In this document: positions 15,369-22,837 of the stretch, piece by piece | How positions within the stretch are numbered: the first letter of the stretch is position 1 | How the letters are laid out: each line of letters begins with the position of its first letter | DNA from: SHAN690 sp040221375 | Lineage (GTDB): Bacteria; Bacteroidota; Bacteroidia; Flavobacteriales_G; Salibacteraceae | Assembly: GCA_040221375.1 (NCBI GenBank) | Contig: JAVKEP010000029.1 | Coordinates: 1 to 23,686, forward strand | DNA length: 23,686 bases | Direction of reading: 5' to 3' | The notes under the pieces: generated by a model | Seen by the model: the letters and a program-made list of their open reading frames with translations, nothing else | Told to the model about the DNA's origin: nothing | Database searches by the model: none | Translations under genes and position numbers: made by a program

Positions 15369-16649
15369 TTAGGAGCGAAAGCGCCTTACCGCACTGCGAA
15401 TGAATTCGATTTCTGCCTTTGAAATCAAAAGATCGCTGAACCGCACTTGATGTTGTCGCTTTAGGATGGCAAATTGATAGCCCGTCTGTGCGATATAGAC
15501 CAAGGAGGCTACTCCAGCGGCTCCAGTGGTTCCAAAGTACCTAATAGACGGAAATCCGATGCCTATGGTTAGGGCCAATCCTAATACAGACGAAAGCGTA
15601 TTGACCTTGTGCAATCCAACCCCAGCAAAGAAATGACTGAAGGCATTACTCATGCTCAGCGCTATGATGCCAGGAGCCAGCAATAGGATCAGCCATTTGA
15701 TCTCAATGAATTCGGTTCCAAATACGTGCGCATACGCTCTATTCGGTACCAAGGCCAAAACAATGACTCCAACACAGGTTACAATGAAGTTGAGCTTTGT
15801 CAGCGTTAAGGAAATGCGAAGCCCCTCTTTTTTGCTATCCAGGTTGCTCACCTTGGCATATTGGACCGTACTGACGCTGCGGGCAAATTGCCAAACCGCC
15901 TCCGCCACCTGGAGGGCAGCACTGTAAATACCTATTCGAATCAGCGCCTTACCCGGAGGGTGAATCATTAACTCGAGAAAATAGAAGCTTAAGCGATAAT
16001 TCAATAATTGGGCAATGTTACCTACTTGAACTAGGCCTCCATACTTGAATGCATCCTTGAGTGTCTGCAACAAGGTCATACTATTTGCATTTGAATTGTT
16101 GGCGCCTTTAATACTTACTACAGAGTACAGAAAGGCTGCAAACAGCCCGATTCGGTAAGCAGAGATAAATGATTCAAATCCTAATTTCTCGCCCAAGAAC
16201 TGCAGCGCAATCAAATAGAATACGGTGAATGAAATCTTGATAATTTGTACAAAATTGTGCTTAGCAACGCGCTCTTGCCCAAGTAAGATCATGGTATTCG
16301 CAGCGACCAAACACTCCAACAATACGAGCGGAAAGATGTCCCATCCACCAAGCGTCGAAGGGAGGGCGTTAAATGCTATGACGCCAACCAACAAAGCTGA
16401 GGTTATCAATGCCCATACGTAATTTAGTAGAACCAGTAGACGCAGAGAAAAGCGTGGCACAAGATAGACGAGCGAAGGGCCACCAAAAAGTCCGCTAAAA
16501 ATGGCAGCTAAGGAAATGTTCAAGACGAAGAGACTGATTTCACCTTTATTGCCCGCACCCATCAGCCTAGTGGTGATGAGCAATAGTGCCAAGTTCATCA
16601 AGGAGATAAAGAACCTGCTCCCAAGCGTATGGATGAGATTCTTGATCAC
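15369..16649 (-). CDS. Polysaccharide flippase (MOP superfamily, Wzx-like)
   Basis: A 426-residue membrane protein with about 12 predicted helices and the opening NLIHTLGSRFFISLMNLALL plus TTRLMGAGNKGEISLFVLN, typical of the polysaccharide-biosynthesis branch of the MOP exporters. These proteins flip lipid-linked oligosaccharide units across the inner membrane. Function is inferred from topology and the adjacent GT9 gene. The start is GTG at 16649, one base after the GT9 stop, so the two are likely translationally coupled. The product could serve O-antigen, capsule or another surface glycan; nothing here tells which. Confidence 0.82.
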   Translation of the reverse strand: MIKNLIHTLGSRFFISLMNLALLLITTRLMGAGNKGEISLFVLNISLAAIFSGLFGGPSLVYLVPRFSLRLLVLLNYVWALITSALLVGVIAFNALPSTLGGWDIFPLVLLECLVAANTMILLGQERVAKHNFVQIIKISFTVFYLIALQFLGEKLGFESFISAYRIGLFAAFLYSVVSIKGANNSNANSMTLLQTLKDAFKYGGLVQVGNIAQLLNYRLSFYFLELMIHPPGKALIRIGIYSAALQVAEAVWQFARSVSTVQYAKVSNLDSKKEGLRISLTLTKLNFIVTCVGVIVLALVPNRAYAHVFGTEFIEIKWLILLLAPGIIALSMSNAFSHFFAGVGLHKVNTLSSVLGLALTIGIGFPSIRYFGTTGAAGVASLVYIAQTGYQFAILKRQHQVRFSDLLISKAEIEFIRSAVRRFRS

Positions 16650-16650
16650 G

Positions 16651-17664
16651 TTACAACAGGCTGTTGATCGATTGTAGCACCTCGTTTACGCTGATTTTGG
16701 ATAGGCACTCAAAATCAGGACACATGGAGGGTACCTCCGTTTTTGACTGATTCGGGGCAATCCATCGACTGCATGGTCCGCAACTTGGGTTTTTATAGAT
16801 GATTCGATGTTTTTCAGCGTTCACTTTGTGCCAGCCATATAAGTTCGGGTCCGATCCGCCCCAGATGCTGACGGTTTTAACGCCTAAACAACCTGCCAAG
16901 TGCATCAAAGCACTATCGTTGCCGACGTGGAGTTTGGCATCCGCAATCACTCCCGGTAGCTCCTTGAGATCCGTTTTTCCAATCGCATTGATGAGATTGG
17001 CACGCTTCGGCAGCCGCTCCGAGAGTTCGGTTTCGGAATCATCTCCTAACACCACAATGTTTAACTCAGGACGCTGTTGTGAGAGTTGATCGATGAGTTT
17101 GATCCACTTCTCGATGCGCAAGGTTTTCCACGGAGCAATGTTGTTTCCACTTCCCGGTTGCAAGGTGATGTATTCCGCTTCGGAGAATCGATTGTGGAAT
17201 TGAGCGTTCAGTTTGAATAGCTTTTCATTGAGCTGTCCGTCCGTGGTTTCAGAGTCTACGTAACGCAAATACTGCGTCGCTTCGTGGATTCCGATGAGCG
17301 GTTCTACCAGCCTCACCCTGGATCGGAAGATGCTCGGTAAACGTTGTGGGATGGTGTTGGTCACCACGGATTTACTGTTCGTGTACGATAGAGCAATGTT
17401 CTTGCGACCCGAGGCGAAATGATCGAGGTAAGTGGTGTGAAACCTCCGCTTGAATTTGGCGGCATTCATCATCCACTCCACAGCAGTAGTCAAGGGTATG
17501 ACCTCGTCAAACAAGCGATCTTCGAAGCCGTCAAAGATGCGGTGAGACTCGTAGGGGGATGTGCTGATGGCAGTGAGTTCACCCATTTCTTTCAGCCGCT
17601 TGATCAGCGGGACCAAAAGCAGGGCATTTCCAATGCCAGATGATATAAAGATTGCGTTTCTCAA
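16651..17664 (-). CDS. Glycosyltransferase family 9 (heptosyltransferase-like)
   Basis: A 337-residue GT-B enzyme. The N-terminal acceptor domain begins with FISSGIGNALLLVPLIKRLK. The C-terminal nucleotide-sugar domain has ITLQPGSGNNIAPWK and HVGNDSALMHLAGCLGVKTV (the GNDSGxxH-like loop), then SIWGGSDP. A Cys-rich tail (NPSCGPCSRW, then MCPDFECL) is like that seen in many ADP-heptose:LPS heptosyltransferases. It probably adds a sugar to LPS core or another surface glycan. The start is a TTG at 17664, overlapping the ATPase stop as TTGA. It puts the family motif at residue 3, and no better start is available. Confidence 0.83.
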   Translation of the reverse strand: MRNAIFISSGIGNALLLVPLIKRLKEMGELTAISTSPYESHRIFDGFEDRLFDEVIPLTTAVEWMMNAAKFKRRFHTTYLDHFASGRKNIALSYTNSKSVVTNTIPQRLPSIFRSRVRLVEPLIGIHEATQYLRYVDSETTDGQLNEKLFKLNAQFHNRFSEAEYITLQPGSGNNIAPWKTLRIEKWIKLIDQLSQQRPELNIVVLGDDSETELSERLPKRANLINAIGKTDLKELPGVIADAKLHVGNDSALMHLAGCLGVKTVSIWGGSDPNLYGWHKVNAEKHRIIYKNPSCGPCSRWIAPNQSKTEVPSMCPDFECLSKISVNEVLQSINSLL

Positions 17665-19784
17665 ACAGAGTGTTTTCCTAAGACGTAGCGCAATCTTAGT
17701 GAATTCCCAATGACCACCACGTCACTAAAGGCCATCGACAGAGCCGCAACCATTGGATCTAGGTAACCGGACGCAGCGAGAGGAATTGCGATGAGGTTAT
17801 AGGAAAAGGCCCAGAATAGGTTCTGTTTGATCGTCGTAACTACTTTATTGCTCACCCTAAAGAGGCGTTCAAGATTGTTCAATTTATCGCCCAGGATTAC
17901 GATTTTAGCACTTTCAGCAGCCAAGGCATTGGCACTTCCCATGCTGATTCCAACATCCGCTTTGGCCAACGACGGCGAATCGTTGATGCCGTCACCTACC
18001 ATTCCAACCTTGCCTTTCGTTTTCAGCTCGGCGATCATTTTAAGTTTCTGCTCGGGAAGTTGTCTGAAATGAAAATCACTGATGCCGAGCGCATCCGCCG
18101 TAGATTTGGTTTTGGACGCGCTGTCCCCACTCAGAATCGACAGGTCCAGACCTTGGGAGCGCAAGAAGGAGATGGCCGATTGTGCATCCGATTTCAAGCG
18201 ATCACTGACACTAAGCTTTGCTGCGATTTCATCATCAACCGTCAATACCAAGTCTACTTCACGCTCCGTTATGCCACAGAACTCAGGCGTTCCAAATTTC
18301 ACTCTTTTACCTTTCCACCCTGCTTGGAGGCCGCCCCCAGTGACTTCTTGTATGTTTTCTAGAGTGACCTCATCCATTCCTTCTGTCAACGACAATATTT
18401 TCAACGCAATCGGATGATTCGACCGTTTTTCCATCGTTCGTATCATCCCCCAGATTTCTTCCAAGGTAAAGTTTCCAAATGTGTCCTCCAGAATGATGTC
18501 TAAGTCACCCGTCGTGAGGGTGCCGGTTTTGTCAAAAACTACATTGCTCAAGGCCGACACTTCTTCAAACGCGGATGCCTTTTTCACAATGATGCCGATG
18601 CGCGCAGCGACGCCCAATCCCACGCTCACGGCGGTTGGTGTCGCCAGTCCCATTGCACAAGGGCACGCGATCACGAGTACGGCAATGCTCCGTAACAATG
18701 CATCTGAAAAGGGGGTGTCGATTACGATGGCGTTTATGCAAAACGTGAGCACAGCAAGGGCCACAATGGTCGGTACGAACCAGGAACTGATTTTATCTGC
18801 CAGTTTTTGCACGGATGGTTTATCTGACCGGCTTTGCTTCACCAATTCGATGATCTTACCAATGGTACTCTCATCACCAGCTTTCGTTACTTCTACCGTA
18901 CCATTTCCTTCGGTGACAAGGCTCCCCGAAAAGATTTCTCGTCCCTTTCCTTTACGGATACCCTCGGCCTCACCCGTGAGCATGGCTTCATTAAACGTTA
19001 AATCACCATGGACGATGATCCCATCCGCGGGTACCCTGTCACCGGCATTAATTAGGATCAGGTCCTTGGGGCGTAAGCTGACAGCCAGCACTACTTCCAG
19101 GTCCTGATTCAAACCCTTCTGAACAAGTTTTTTGGCTTTTTCTGGCTTCGACTTGATGAGATCGCGGAGCAGGGTGGTTGTTTTTTGAACCGCACGGTGT
19201 TCTATTACATATCCCAGCAGCACAAGCGAGATGATCGTCGAAGTTGTCTCAAAGAAAAGAAAGTCGTGCGCCTCCGCTGTACTTCCATACTCGATGGCTC
19301 CGTACAAACTGTACCCAAATGCACTCGTCGAGCCCAGTAATATGAGCAAGTCCATATTGATGTTGCCGCTTTTTATGGCTTCAATAGTGCTCTTGCCAAA
19401 GTGGTACGCTCCTAAGCTGTAAACAGGCAAGCAGAGAAGGAATTGAACCCATGGATCGTTGATCCACCAGTCATGGGGTACAAACATGTGAGAGAAGAGC
19501 ACAAGTGAAAAGGGTAGGGTAAAAAGGAATTTTTTTTCAATGGAGCTAAAGCCTGAAGTGGCGGCTTCTTCGGAAGCTTCGGATTTGGCTTCGTACCCCG
19601 CGCTCTTTAATCTGCTAAGGATTTTCTGAAGCCGATCTGCTTGCGAGAGATCAAAATCTGCTTCGCCCATCAGGTAGTCAACATGGATGTCCTTGCCCCC
19701 TTCTTGCTGAATAATGCCCCCTACGGTAGATGCGCAGTGATTGCATGTCATTCCTTGCACCTTCAGGTTTAATCTGTTTTCCAT
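17661..19784 (-). CDS. copA: Copper-type P1B ATPase (heavy-metal exporter)
   Basis: A 707-residue metal-pumping P-type ATPase. One N-terminal HMA domain has GMTCNHC (C14, C17). The membrane CPC motif is C374-P375-C376, the phosphorylation site is D418 in DKTGTLT, the SNHP loop follows and MVGDGINDSPSLAKADVG forms the hinge. Helix 7 has Y662-N663, and helix 8 has M684-x2-S687, all expected of Cu(I) pumps. The residue after S687 is Asp (MAFSDVV) where well-studied CopA has Ser. It should export Cu(I) from the cytoplasm. It diverges from the tRNA-His gene across a 105-bp gap and leads a minus-strand run into GT9. No CsoR or CueR gene is nearby. Confidence 0.9.
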   Translation of the reverse strand: MENRLNLKVQGMTCNHCASTVGGIIQQEGGKDIHVDYLMGEADFDLSQADRLQKILSRLKSAGYEAKSEASEEAATSGFSSIEKKFLFTLPFSLVLFSHMFVPHDWWINDPWVQFLLCLPVYSLGAYHFGKSTIEAIKSGNINMDLLILLGSTSAFGYSLYGAIEYGSTAEAHDFLFFETTSTIISLVLLGYVIEHRAVQKTTTLLRDLIKSKPEKAKKLVQKGLNQDLEVVLAVSLRPKDLILINAGDRVPADGIIVHGDLTFNEAMLTGEAEGIRKGKGREIFSGSLVTEGNGTVEVTKAGDESTIGKIIELVKQSRSDKPSVQKLADKISSWFVPTIVALAVLTFCINAIVIDTPFSDALLRSIAVLVIACPCAMGLATPTAVSVGLGVAARIGIIVKKASAFEEVSALSNVVFDKTGTLTTGDLDIILEDTFGNFTLEEIWGMIRTMEKRSNHPIALKILSLTEGMDEVTLENIQEVTGGGLQAGWKGKRVKFGTPEFCGITEREVDLVLTVDDEIAAKLSVSDRLKSDAQSAISFLRSQGLDLSILSGDSASKTKSTADALGISDFHFRQLPEQKLKMIAELKTKGKVGMVGDGINDSPSLAKADVGISMGSANALAAESAKIVILGDKLNNLERLFRVSNKVVTTIKQNLFWAFSYNLIAIPLAASGYLDPMVAALSMAFSDVVVIGNSLRLRYVLGKHSV

Positions 19785-19800
19785 GTTTCTTTCTATCCCT

Positions 19801-19808
19801 CAAAAATA
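19801..19808 (-). promoter_or_regulatory. Candidate -7 box for the copper ATPase
   Basis: The minus strand reads TATTTTTG, a full TAnnTTTG match, 17 nt upstream of the ATG at 19784. A -33 TTTG is not seen at standard spacing. Confidence 0.4.
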
Positions 19809-19833
19809 ATGGCTCAAAATTTCAATGCTGGTA

Positions 19834-19862
19834 TTGTAAGTTAAAACGAACGATTATTTTCG
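19834..19862 (+). promoter_or_regulatory. Candidate promoter for tRNA-His
   Basis: TTG at 19834-19836 is followed after 18 nt by TATTTTCG (19855-19862), one mismatch from TAnnTTTG. Spacing fits the Bacteroidota -33/-7 layout. The expected start near 19869 would leave about 20 nt before the mature tRNA end. Confidence 0.45.
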
Positions 19863-19889
19863 CATCCCCAATGAAAATTGGGTGTACAC

Positions 19890-19964
19890 GGTGGTTGTAG
19901 CTCAGTTGGTTAGAGCGCCTGATTGTGGTTCAGGAGGTCGTGGGTTCGAGACCCATCTTCCACC
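19890..19964 (+). tRNA. tRNA-His (anticodon GTG)
   Basis: A complete cloverleaf can be folded. The D arm is GCTC/GAGC. The anticodon stem CCTGA/TCAGG encloses TTGTGGT with anticodon GTG at 19925-19927. The T arm is GTGGG/CCCAT around TTCGAGA. The G at 19890 can pair with the C at 19964, the G-1:C73 pair that marks tRNA-His. CCA is not encoded. In the acceptor stem positions 5:68 and 6:67 are U-U on both sides (GTGGTTG against CTTCCAC), so the stem has a tandem mismatch. The gene is single, with its own terminator. Confidence 0.95.
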
Positions 19965-19970
19965 CGAGAG

Positions 19971-20001
19971 AAATGCCTGCTCATTTTGAGTAGGCATTTT
20001 C
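19971..20001 (+). terminator. Terminator after tRNA-His
   Basis: A 12-bp stem (19971-19982 with 19988-19999, one G-T pair) closes an ATTTT loop. The right arm ends in TTTT and is followed by CATTTG. It starts 7 nt after the tRNA 3' end. Confidence 0.85.
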
Positions 20002-20031
20002 ATTTGTACCCATTCTTTACCATAAGAAGAA

Positions 20032-20039
20032 TAATTTCG
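20032..20039 (+). promoter_or_regulatory. Candidate -7 box for the lipoprotein-TerC unit
   Basis: TAATTTCG is one mismatch from TAnnTTTG and similar to the TATTTTCG box ahead of the tRNA. It lies 35 nt before the lipoprotein ATG. No good -33 element is seen. Confidence 0.3.
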
Positions 20040-20073
20040 TGCTTTCAGAGTTGACCATAGAAACGCATCACAC

Positions 20074-20283
20074 ATGAGAACCTTCGTCGCAAGTTTACTT
20101 TTCCTGTCATTGAGTTGCTTGGTTTCCGGTTGCCTAGACTGTGCCGAATGCACCGATTGCATTGACCCAGTCTACGACCAAGAGATGTGTTTTCGTGAGA
20201 ACAGAGATTACTACAGCGATAGAAGAGAATGGCGTGACGACGTCAAAGCCTACGAAGCGCTCTTCGAGTGCAATTGCCGTTGA
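20074..20283 (+). CDS. Small cysteine-rich lipoprotein
   Basis: A 69-residue predicted lipoprotein of unknown function. A short basic start, a hydrophobic stretch (4-17) and the lipobox LVSGC put the lipidated Cys at C20. The mature part begins with four Cys spaced every third residue (C20, C23, C26, C29: CLDCAECTDC). C39 follows, and near the end C66-x-C68. The middle is highly charged with aromatic residues (ENRDYYSDRREW). Because C20 would be lipidated, C23, C26 and C29 plus C66 and C68 remain for disulphides or metal binding. It lies between tRNA-His and a TerC gene, 3 nt before the TerC start, so the two are probably co-transcribed. I do not recognise a named family. A plausible start, signal and coupling make it likely a real gene. 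Confidence 0.75.
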   Translation: MRTFVASLLFLSLSCLVSGCLDCAECTDCIDPVYDQEMCFRENRDYYSDRREWRDDVKAYEALFECNCR

Positions 20284-20286
20284 TGC

Positions 20287-21006
20287 ATGGAGATTTTTCT
20301 ACAGCCCGAGGCTTGGATAGCCCTGCTCACGTTGACATTCCTCGAGATCGTTTTAGGAATCGACAACATCATTTTTATTTCGATCATTTCTAGCAAGCTT
20401 CCGGAAGATCAACAACCCAAGGCGCGATTTATTGGACTGAGCTTGGCGTTGATTGTAAGGGTGTTCATGTTGATGGGAATTTCTTGGCTGATTGGACTCA
20501 CTGCACCGCTCTTTACCATATTCGGATTGGCCTTTAGCGGTCGCAATCTGATATTGTTGGCAGGTGGGTTGTTCTTGCTTGCGAAGAGCACGACAGAAAT
20601 CCACGCGAAAGTCAATCAGCTTGACCATGAACAACTAGTAGGGAAGAAGAAGGTCTCCTTTGGGTACATCATCTTTCAAATAGTGCTGCTCGATATTGTT
20701 TTTTCATTCGATAGCATTTTAACCGCTGTCGGCATGTCGAATGACCTTCCGGTGATGATCATTGCGGTCTTGATAGCCATGGTTATCATGATGGTCTTCT
20801 CCGGAAGAATCAGCAAGTTCATCAATGGGCAACCCACCTTGCAGGTCTTGGCACTGTCATTCCTCATCTTGATTGGATTCATGCTAATCGTTGAGGGATT
20901 GCCAATGCAAGAAATCCATGTTCCGAAGGGTTACATTTACTTTGCGGTGTTCTTTTCACTGGCTGTAGAGGCGCTGAACTTGCGGATGCGCCGCAAGAAA
21001 CAGTGA
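20287..21006 (+). CDS. TerC-family integral membrane protein
   Basis: A 239-residue protein with about seven membrane helices. The TerC signatures are both present: LEIVLGIDNIIFISI near residues 19-33 and IVLLDIVFSFDSILTAVGM near 132-150. Their membrane-buried acidic residues are thought to bind a metal ion. Family members export Mn(II) or supply metal to secreted enzymes, and some are linked to tellurite resistance. The substrate here is unknown. A cytoplasmic loop (about 100-125) is charged. The start ATG is 3 nt after the lipoprotein stop. No tellurite genes (terABDE) lie nearby, so a metal homeostasis role is more likely. Confidence 0.88.
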   Translation: MEIFLQPEAWIALLTLTFLEIVLGIDNIIFISIISSKLPEDQQPKARFIGLSLALIVRVFMLMGISWLIGLTAPLFTIFGLAFSGRNLILLAGGLFLLAKSTTEIHAKVNQLDHEQLVGKKKVSFGYIIFQIVLLDIVFSFDSILTAVGMSNDLPVMIIAVLIAMVIMMVFSGRISKFINGQPTLQVLALSFLILIGFMLIVEGLPMQEIHVPKGYIYFAVFFSLAVEALNLRMRRKKQ

Positions 21007-21057
21007 TCAATTGAAGGGAATTTCGCAATTTAGTTCGCTCAACCAAACCCTGCCCCT

Positions 21058-22713
21058 GTGCCTACCTTGATAGACCTTGAATTTTCCGATCTGCCTTACG
21101 AGGATTGCGAAAAGAGCGTGATTGTTTCCATAACAGACCTGCATGGCCGCCAACAAGAGCGGGTGCGTTTGGGTGTGCTTTCGGCCGAAAAAATCTATGC
21201 TGACATCGATGCAGGAGGGATGATCAATCTCGATATGCGATACGTGAAAGATTTTTCACTGAAGTCCTACCGCGATCTGCGAAACCTGCCTGAAGATCGA
21301 GAGATAGAGCTAAAAGACTTTTCAGCAACGTGGGCGTACTTTGACGGTATCGAGCCTACGGATCTTAGTCGTGTGAAATTCACGGGATCATCTACCTCAT
21401 TTACGCATTGTCTTTTCGGTGATTGCCCGCTCTCATTTTTTTCGTCGCAATTCCTCGCTGATCATACCGATTTTTCGTTGAGTCATTTTGGAGCTGGAGT
21501 AGCAAACTTTCAGTACGCAGCATTCAAATCTCGTTCGATCAACTTTGATCAAGCCAATTTTGAGACCGGAGATGTGCTTTTCGTCAATTGCGAATTTGAA
21601 GACGGCAAGGTTAGCTTTCGTGAGGTGAACTTTGGAGAAGGAAAGGTTGATTTTCATTACACGCGATTTGGAGATGGATTGATCACGTTTGACAAATGCA
21701 TGTTTGGTGGGGGAGAGGTATCTTTCAAACGAGTGGATTTCGGAAATGGCAAGGTGGATTTTAAGAGAAGTCATTTCGGAGACGGGCAAATCGATTTTTC
21801 TGAAGCAGATTTCAAGGAAGGCAAGGCCGTTTTTAGGTCTGCGATCTTTGGCAATGGCGACATCAATTTTCAGGAGTGCATCTCGAGTTCCGAGTTTGTG
21901 TTTGATAATGCGGAATTCGGCACCGGGAGTTTGTCCTTTTTTAAGGCGCAAGCCAGTAAGTTATCCTTTCGATTGTGCCATTTCAACAACTACGTCGACC
22001 TACGGGTAAAGAGCGTCGATCAAATAGATCTATCGCACACCATTGTCAGGGACATCATCGACCTAATGCCCACCGAGAGCGCTCCGGTAGCGATGGAGCA
22101 AATGCTTTTCAATGGGATGAGGAACCTCGGACACCTCTACATCGATTGGGAGCGTAATGACGTCTTGAGCTTGATCGGCTCGCAACAAGAAACTTCCAAC
22201 CGCGAAAAATCTCAGCAACTTCTGATACTTAAGGAAACGTACAATTCAACTGGTCGATATTCCGACGAGGACCGCGCCTATGTGTGGTACAAGAGGTATG
22301 AGTTGAAAGCCGATCTTGAGTATGCTTTGAAGCATCGCCCTCGTAGCGCGATTTGGGCGTATCCAACGGCATTCTTCAAATGGCTGTTGTTCGATAAAAT
22401 TGGACTGTATGCAACAGAACCACTGCGTGTGTTGTTTTCTGTATCGGTTATTTACACGCTCTTTAGCCTCTTGTACCTGGTACTTCCATTTGTAGCGGAT
22501 ACCTACATCGACACAGGCGGAGGGAGCGAGTTGGCCGATTTGAATCCAGTTTCCAAGGCGTTTTATTACAGCGCGATTACCTTTTTAACGATCGGTTACG
22601 GGGAATTCTACCCGGTGGGCATCATGCGGTTCTTCGCCAGTGTAGAAGGATACGTTGGCGTGTTCCTCATGGGTTACTTTTCGGTTGCGTTTGTCCGCAA
22701 AGTATTGAGGTAA
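21058..22713 (+). CDS. K+-channel-like protein with 12-residue FGxG repeat solenoid
   Basis: A 551-residue protein with three parts. Residues 1-107 are a soluble region without a recognised domain. Residues 108-275 are fourteen back-to-back 12-residue repeats of the form FGxGx[VI]xFxxxx; Phe occupies positions 1 and 8 in all fourteen, and a few looser units follow to about 310. This resembles pentapeptide-repeat right-handed solenoids (Pentapeptide_3-like) with two extra residues per pair of units. After a helical linker (about 350-450), a two-helix pore module follows: helix at about 458-480, selectivity filter TIGYGE at 511-516, helix at about 528-546, then only a few residues. No RCK, cNMP or TrkA domain is present, so the N-terminal solenoid is the probable gating or anchoring domain. 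The start used is GTG at 21058; 51 bp separate it from terC. Confidence 0.8.
   Translation: MPTLIDLEFSDLPYEDCEKSVIVSITDLHGRQQERVRLGVLSAEKIYADIDAGGMINLDMRYVKDFSLKSYRDLRNLPEDREIELKDFSATWAYFDGIEPTDLSRVKFTGSSTSFTHCLFGDCPLSFFSSQFLADHTDFSLSHFGAGVANFQYAAFKSRSINFDQANFETGDVLFVNCEFEDGKVSFREVNFGEGKVDFHYTRFGDGLITFDKCMFGGGEVSFKRVDFGNGKVDFKRSHFGDGQIDFSEADFKEGKAVFRSAIFGNGDINFQECISSSEFVFDNAEFGTGSLSFFKAQASKLSFRLCHFNNYVDLRVKSVDQIDLSHTIVRDIIDLMPTESAPVAMEQMLFNGMRNLGHLYIDWERNDVLSLIGSQQETSNREKSQQLLILKETYNSTGRYSDEDRAYVWYKRYELKADLEYALKHRPRSAIWAYPTAFFKWLLFDKIGLYATEPLRVLFSVSVIYTLFSLLYLVLPFVADTYIDTGGGSELADLNPVSKAFYYSAITFLTIGYGEFYPVGIMRFFASVEGYVGVFLMGYFSVAFVRKVLR
21379..21882 (+). repeat. Fourteen in-frame 36-bp coding repeats
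   Basis: Units start at 21379 and every 36 bp thereafter to 21847, with no insertion or deletion. Each encodes one 12-residue unit with Phe codons first and eighth. DNA identity between units is modest; protein register is exact. The best units are FGEGKVDFHYTR, FGDGLITFDKCM, FGNGKVDFKRSH and FGDGQIDFSEAD. Units become irregular after 21882 (an 11-residue unit, then FGTGSLSFFKAQ). Confidence 0.9.
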
Positions 22714-22803
22714 TCCCTAGAGTTAAGCGTTGTTTGCACCAACACGGTACAGCTTCCGCAAAGGACGTAAGCCCGGGTTAGGTTCCATCGCTTCCCCTGC
22801 TGT

Positions 22804-22837
22804 GCGGAGCAATTCGCTGCGCCGACGAGGTTTTTTT
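22804..22837 (+). terminator. Candidate terminator of the channel gene
   Basis: A 7-bp stem with one G-G mismatch (22804-22810 with 22816-22822, GCGGAGC / GCTGCGC) has an AATTC loop. It is followed 8 nt later by seven T (22831-22837). The spacer before the T run is longer than ideal, so efficiency is uncertain. Confidence 0.35.

Noticed and set aside
18481..19107. A 208-codon open frame on the plus strand
   Set aside because: It lies wholly antisense to the copper ATPase, whose motifs are intact; the product is low-complexity Ser/Thr/Met-rich with no recognisable domain.
21379..21882. 36-bp periodicity that could suggest a CRISPR array
   Set aside because: There are no identical repeats with unique spacers; the period is 12 codons of an open coding frame with diverged DNA.
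21433..21951. A 172-codon minus-strand frame opposite the channel repeats
   Set aside because: The regular 36-bp codon pattern of the real gene keeps stops out of the opposite frame; the product is just an echo of the repeat.
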